DNA from: Myxococcaceae bacterium | Lineage (GTDB): Bacteria > Myxococcota_A > Polyangia > Polyangiales > Ga0077539 | Length of the DNA stretch: 64,000 nucleotides | Direction of reading: 5' to 3' | Assembly: GCA_004297725.1 (NCBI GenBank) | Contig: SCUS01000195.1 | Span: 1 to 64,000 of the forward strand | Shown: positions 61,249-64,000 of the stretch, piece by piece | Position numbering within the stretch: the stretch's first letter is position 1 | How the letters are laid out: every line of letters starts with the position of its first letter | Made by a program: the position numbers and the translations under genes | The notes under the pieces: generated by a model | Seen by the model: only the letters and a program-made list of their open reading frames with translations | Databases searched by the model: none | Told to the model about the DNA's origin: nothing

Positions 61249-62253
61249 AGCGTCCCTCCCCCTCCCCCTCCCCCTGGCCGCTACTTCGTCACCGGCGCCG
61301 GGGGCTTCATCGGCTCCCACCTGCTTCGTCGGCTCGTCGGGTCGGGCTGCGAGGTCGTCGCGGCGGACCTCACCCTCCCGGCGGCGCTCCCCGCGGGGGT
61401 GACCTTCGCGCGCTGCGACCTGCGCGACCGCGCCTCGGTCCGACGCGCGGTGCAGTCCTCGGGCGCGACCCGCGCGGTGCACCTCGCCGCGAAGGTCGGC
61501 GACTGGGGCCCTCCCGAGGACTTCGAGGCGCTCAACGTCACCGGGGTGCAGTGGGTGCTCGAGGCGATGCGCGACGCGGGCTTCGAGCACATCATCCACG
61601 TGAGCTCGATCGCGGTGCTCGGCCAGGACGCCGGAGCGCTGGTCACCGAGGGGGCGACGGTCGTCACCGAGGGCCCGGCCTACTCGGCCACCAAGGCGCG
61701 CGGCGAGCTGGTGGCGAGGAGGTTCCAGCTCGAGGGGGCGCCGGTGACCATCGTGCGGCCGGGCGACGTGTACGGCGTCGGCTGCACGCCGTGGGTGGTG
61801 CGCCCCATCGAGCTGCTGCGAAAGCGCCAGATGCTGCTGGTCGACGGCGGCCGCGGGCACTTCGCGCACCTCCACGTCGAGAACCTCATCGACGGGTTCA
61901 TGCGGGTCTTCGCGACCCCGGCGGCGAAGGGCGAGACCTTCGTGCTGACCGACGGCGACCCGCACATGACCATGGGCGAATACTTCGGTCGCCTCGCCGA
62001 CGCGGTGGGCCTCAAGCCCCCGACGATGACGCTGCCGAAGGGCGCGGCGAGGGCCTTCGCGGGCGCCATCGAGGCGGGGGCGCGGCTCCTCGGGGCGACG
62101 CCGCCCTTCACCCGCGCGGCGATCGACTTCGTGACCCGCACCGGATCGTTCGACACCCGCAAGGCGCGCGAGGTGCTGCGCTGGACGCCGAGGGTCACGC
62201 TCGAAGAGGGGCTGCGAGAGATCGGTCGGCACTACGGAAGGCTGGTGACCTGA
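61240..62253 (+). CDS. NSDHL/3beta-HSD-like NAD-dependent dehydrogenase
   Basis: A 337-residue extended SDR from the ATG at 61240 (Pro-rich start PPPPPPPGRYF). NAD motif VTGAGGFIGSHLLRRLVGSG, catalytic YSATKARGELVARRF, and downstream HFAHLHVENLIDGFM and LRWTPRVTLEEGLREIGRHY. This pattern is closest to 3beta-hydroxysteroid dehydrogenase/C4-decarboxylase and related epimerases. It may oxidise a 3-OH of a sterol or act on a sugar; not settled. Four bases before the PhzF-like gene, so probably co-transcribed. Confidence 0.85.
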   Translation: MVASVPPPPPPPGRYFVTGAGGFIGSHLLRRLVGSGCEVVAADLTLPAALPAGVTFARCDLRDRASVRRAVQSSGATRAVHLAAKVGDWGPPEDFEALNVTGVQWVLEAMRDAGFEHIIHVSSIAVLGQDAGALVTEGATVVTEGPAYSATKARGELVARRFQLEGAPVTIVRPGDVYGVGCTPWVVRPIELLRKRQMLLVDGGRGHFAHLHVENLIDGFMRVFATPAAKGETFVLTDGDPHMTMGEYFGRLADAVGLKPPTMTLPKGAARAFAGAIEAGARLLGATPPFTRAAIDFVTRTGSFDTRKAREVLRWTPRVTLEEGLREIGRHYGRLVT

Positions 62254-62256
62254 GCC

Positions 62257-63072
62257 ATGCGAGTGAGGGTGTTCGAGCTGGGCGGCGGGCAGCGGGTCGG
62301 AGCGCGGGTGGCCTACGTCGAGGGCCCGTCGCTCGACCGGGAGGAGCCTCAGGGCCTCGCCCGGCGCCTCGGCGCGCCGCTGACGGTGCTGGAGCTGGCG
62401 CCTCGGAGGGACGACTGCGCCGTGCGGCTGCGGGTGTTCACCCCGATGCGGGAGCTCCCGCTGTCGGTGGAGGCGGCGTGGTGCGCGGGCGAGGTGCACG
62501 GCCTCGCAGCGCTGGTGGTGGAGATGGGCGTGACGGCGACGGCGGTGCGCTCGGAGGGCGGCGCGCTGACCGCAGCGCTGCCGACGCCGGTGCTGGGTCA
62601 CCGCGCGGTGGAGGACCGGCTCTCGGTCGCGGCGGCGCTGGGCATCGAGGAGGAGTGCCTCGACGGCGCCTGGGCCGTGCTGGCCGGATCGTGCGGGGTC
62701 AACGTGCTGGTGGTCCCGGTGAGCTCGCGCGCGACGCTCGACCGGGTGCGCCTTCACCCCGACGCGTGGCAGCGGGTGATGGAGAAGGCGAAGCACGTCG
62801 GCGCGCTGGTGGTGGCGACCGAGGACGGCGGCCGCGAGGCTCGCTTCGTGGGCGGCCCGTCGGGCCTGTGGGACGGCACGGGCTGCGCGCTGGCGCTGGC
62901 GCCCTGGGCGCTGATGCAGCAGCGGGCGGGCGCGCCGATGGAGCGAGCGCGGTACTCGCTGCGCGGCGAGGCGGGCTACGGGATGGACGTCGAGGTCGCG
63001 CGCACGGCTGCCGGGGAGTGGTCGATGCGAGGCGGGGTGCGCCTCGTCAGCGACGGTCGGCTGACGGCGTAG
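62257..63072 (+). CDS. PhzF-family isomerase-like protein
   Basis: A 271-residue protein of the PhzF (phenazine biosynthesis)/diaminopimelate-epimerase-like fold. Start VFELGGGQRVGARVAYVEG, CAVRLRVFTPMRELPLSVEA (the FTP-E-P region), and ARFVGGPSGLWDGTGCALAL toward the end. The highly conserved catalytic Glu of PhzF lies in the RELPL segment. The substrate of non-phenazine members is usually unknown, and there are no phenazine genes here. Its 3' end overlaps the convergent gene at 63047 by 26 bases. Confidence 0.78.
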   Translation: MRVRVFELGGGQRVGARVAYVEGPSLDREEPQGLARRLGAPLTVLELAPRRDDCAVRLRVFTPMRELPLSVEAAWCAGEVHGLAALVVEMGVTATAVRSEGGALTAALPTPVLGHRAVEDRLSVAAALGIEEECLDGAWAVLAGSCGVNVLVVPVSSRATLDRVRLHPDAWQRVMEKAKHVGALVVATEDGGREARFVGGPSGLWDGTGCALALAPWALMQQRAGAPMERARYSLRGEAGYGMDVEVARTAAGEWSMRGGVRLVSDGRLTA

Positions 63073-63667
63073 CGCCCGGACTCCGCGGCGCGGCGAGCGC
63101 CAGCAGCGCCGTGCCCGACAGGCCCGTGAGCAGCTCGAGCGAGGCCTCGAGCCGCGCCCGCTCCACGATGGCGTCGATGTCCGGCGGCGCCTCCGGGTCG
63201 GCGGCGGCCATGCGCAGCCGCAGCGCCTCCCGCCGAGCGAGCAGGTCGATGACGCCTCGCTCCAGGGCGAGCCGCTGCTCGGCGCGCTGGTCCGCGAGGC
63301 GAAGGAGCGTCACCTCCTGGCTGTCGAAGAGCAGCCGGTCGAGGTCGAAGCGCAGCCGCACGTCGAGGGTCAGCGACTCGGCGATGGCGAGCCGGTCGCT
63401 GGCGTTGGTGACCAGGGTGCTGTTGGCCCCGAGGCCCCTCGCCGCGTGGAGCGACACCTCCGGCAGCCACGCCGCCGCCCTCGCCCTCCGGGCGAGCGAG
63501 CGCACCGACGCGTCGTCGAGGCCCGCGCGGAGCACGGCGCGGCGGGTGGCCTCCCACACCACCGGCGAGGAGAGCCAGGAGGGCTCGTCGGCGCTCGCCG
63601 GGGAGGCGAGGAGGGCGACGAGCAGCGCGGCCAGCAGGCCCGGGAGCCATCGGGAGGGGAGGGTCAT
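63047..63667 (-). CDS. Exported protein of unknown function
   Basis: A 206-residue protein from the ATG at 63667. Signal peptide LLAALLVALLASPASA (cleavage near 27). The mature part is helical (TLDVRLRFDLDRLLFDSQEV, TLLRLADQRAEQRLALERGV) with heptad character. A distant likeness to the coiled-coil barrels of TolC-type outer-membrane proteins is possible. Not recognised. Same strand as the partial gene at the window edge. Confidence 0.65.
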   Translation of the reverse strand: MTLPSRWLPGLLAALLVALLASPASADEPSWLSSPVVWEATRRAVLRAGLDDASVRSLARRARAAAWLPEVSLHAARGLGANSTLVTNASDRLAIAESLTLDVRLRFDLDRLLFDSQEVTLLRLADQRAEQRLALERGVIDLLARREALRLRMAAADPEAPPDIDAIVERARLEASLELLTGLSGTALLALAAPRSPGATPSADRR

Positions 63668-63780
63668 GGCCGCGTGGTTTGCAGCGACGGGGCCATCGCA
63701 CGCGAGGCTTGGAAGACAGGGGTTTCGCGTCGCCGTAGAGGGGTGGCGGCGGTGGCGGCGGGGGGTGGCGGCGGCGGGGA

Positions 63781-64000
63781 CTACGAGCTCGGCATCACCG
63801 TGCTCTGCCAGGCGTCGAGGGCCTCCTCGAAGAGCGTCTCTTCATGGTGTCGGCCGACGGCGCCGTGCTCCGTCGCGACCCGATGGCTCGGGGTCGCCCC
63901 CGGGGTGTGCACCGGGCCCATGGTGACCAGCGGGGTGAAGCCGCTCGGGGTGCGATGCCCCACCGCGAGGTGGTGCGTGGCCCCCGCGCGCAGCCCGCGC
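63781..64000 (-). CDS. C-terminal part of a gene cut by the window edge, unknown function
   Basis: The frame is open from the window end to a TAG at 63781: RGLRAGATHHLAVGHRTPSG, FTPLVTMGPVHTPGATPSHR, GRHHEETLFEEALDAWQSTV. The N-terminal part lies beyond 64000. Gly/His/Thr-rich strands with THHL and HHEE fit a beta-rich protein, but no family is recognised. A start at 63963 (GTG) would give 60 residues, unlikely to be the full gene. Confidence 0.5.
   Translation of the reverse strand, partial: RGLRAGATHHLAVGHRTPSGFTPLVTMGPVHTPGATPSHRVATEHGAVGRHHEETLFEEALDAWQSTVMPSS

Noticed and set aside
59905..62796. 963-residue - strand ORF over the Cys-rich and NSDHL-like genes
   Set aside because: Shadow of neighbouring frames; its periodicity merely mirrors the Cys/Asp repeat DNA.
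61551..63926. 791-residue + strand ORF over the NSDHL-like and PhzF genes
   Set aside because: Frame-shifted shadow of two supported genes, with no recognisable domain.

Overview
The window is GC-rich DNA (roughly 70% GC by eye) with densely packed genes. It looks like a chromosomal segment of a myxobacterium, most plausibly from the Polyangia/Sandaracinaceae side; that placement is inferred from gene content, not from a marker search. Signs are the many lipoproteins with Asp/Ala/Pro-rich linkers after the lipobox, MopE-type Cys/Asp repeats (CADGxDNDCDG), AgmX/PglI C-terminal domains tied to gliding motility, FHA-domain membrane proteins, and sterol-type oxidation enzymes.

Layout. 0.3-9.2 kb: an oxidative lipid or terpenoid locus with a GMC oxidoreductase, a CrtC/AttH-like lipocalin protein, a lipoyl-less acyltransferase domain, and a translationally coupled SDR - CYP51-like P450 - second P450 operon. 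Two palindromes built from the same ATGGTC half-site lie upstream of the outward-reading units. 9.2-15.4 kb: a partly decayed zone with an inverted pair of REP-like hairpin repeats, a truncated and frameshifted cytochrome c gene, a MopE-like gene that loses its frame, and a ferritin-like/outer-membrane-barrel chimera. Intact HugZ-like and propeller lipoprotein genes sit between them. 15.4-17.7 kb: a lipid kinase coupled to a sterol-desaturase-family hydroxylase, then a tRNA-Gln/tRNA-Glu pair with promoter and terminator hairpin. 17.7-24.9 kb: a hydrolase lipoprotein, a molybdopterin-binding protein, a DUF4920 lipoprotein, a large glucosidase-family protein, and a glucokinase/G6PDH pair. 24.9-31.2 kb: aspS; a sensor kinase coupled to a complete PARP1-like protein (WGR, regulatory and catalytic domains with an intact H-Y-E triad); and a divergent double-FHA membrane protein.

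31.2-34.7 kb: rpmI-rplT, an IHF/HU gene, a MerR regulator, a RimK-like ligase and an enoyl-CoA hydratase. This order equals the common infC-rpmI-rplT-pheS-pheT-ihfA-merR string with infC and pheST missing. 34.7-45.1 kb: a DUF423 protein, a TPR protein, class I aldolase, envelope and hypothetical genes, a methyltransferase, and an MGMT-AlkA alkylation-repair fusion. 45.1-52.1 kb: a same-strand run encoding a lipoprotein cytochrome c, a WS/DGAT-like acyltransferase, a methyltransferase, lipoyl synthase and the E1alpha, E1beta and E2 of a branched-chain-type 2-oxoacid dehydrogenase. 52.3-64 kb: lipoproteins, an AgmX-like protein, ATP-grasp ligase, heme A synthase, UbiB-family kinase, a Cys-rich repeat lipoprotein, a second NSDHL-like dehydrogenase, a PhzF-like protein and two envelope or edge genes.

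The most notable items are the PARP1-like gene coupled to a histidine kinase, the possible sterol/terpenoid oxidation locus with shared operator half-sites, and the loss of infC and pheST from a highly conserved gene string. Start codons were chosen by reading ribosome-binding sites, overlaps and signal peptides. Family names come from motif recognition and were not confirmed by searches.
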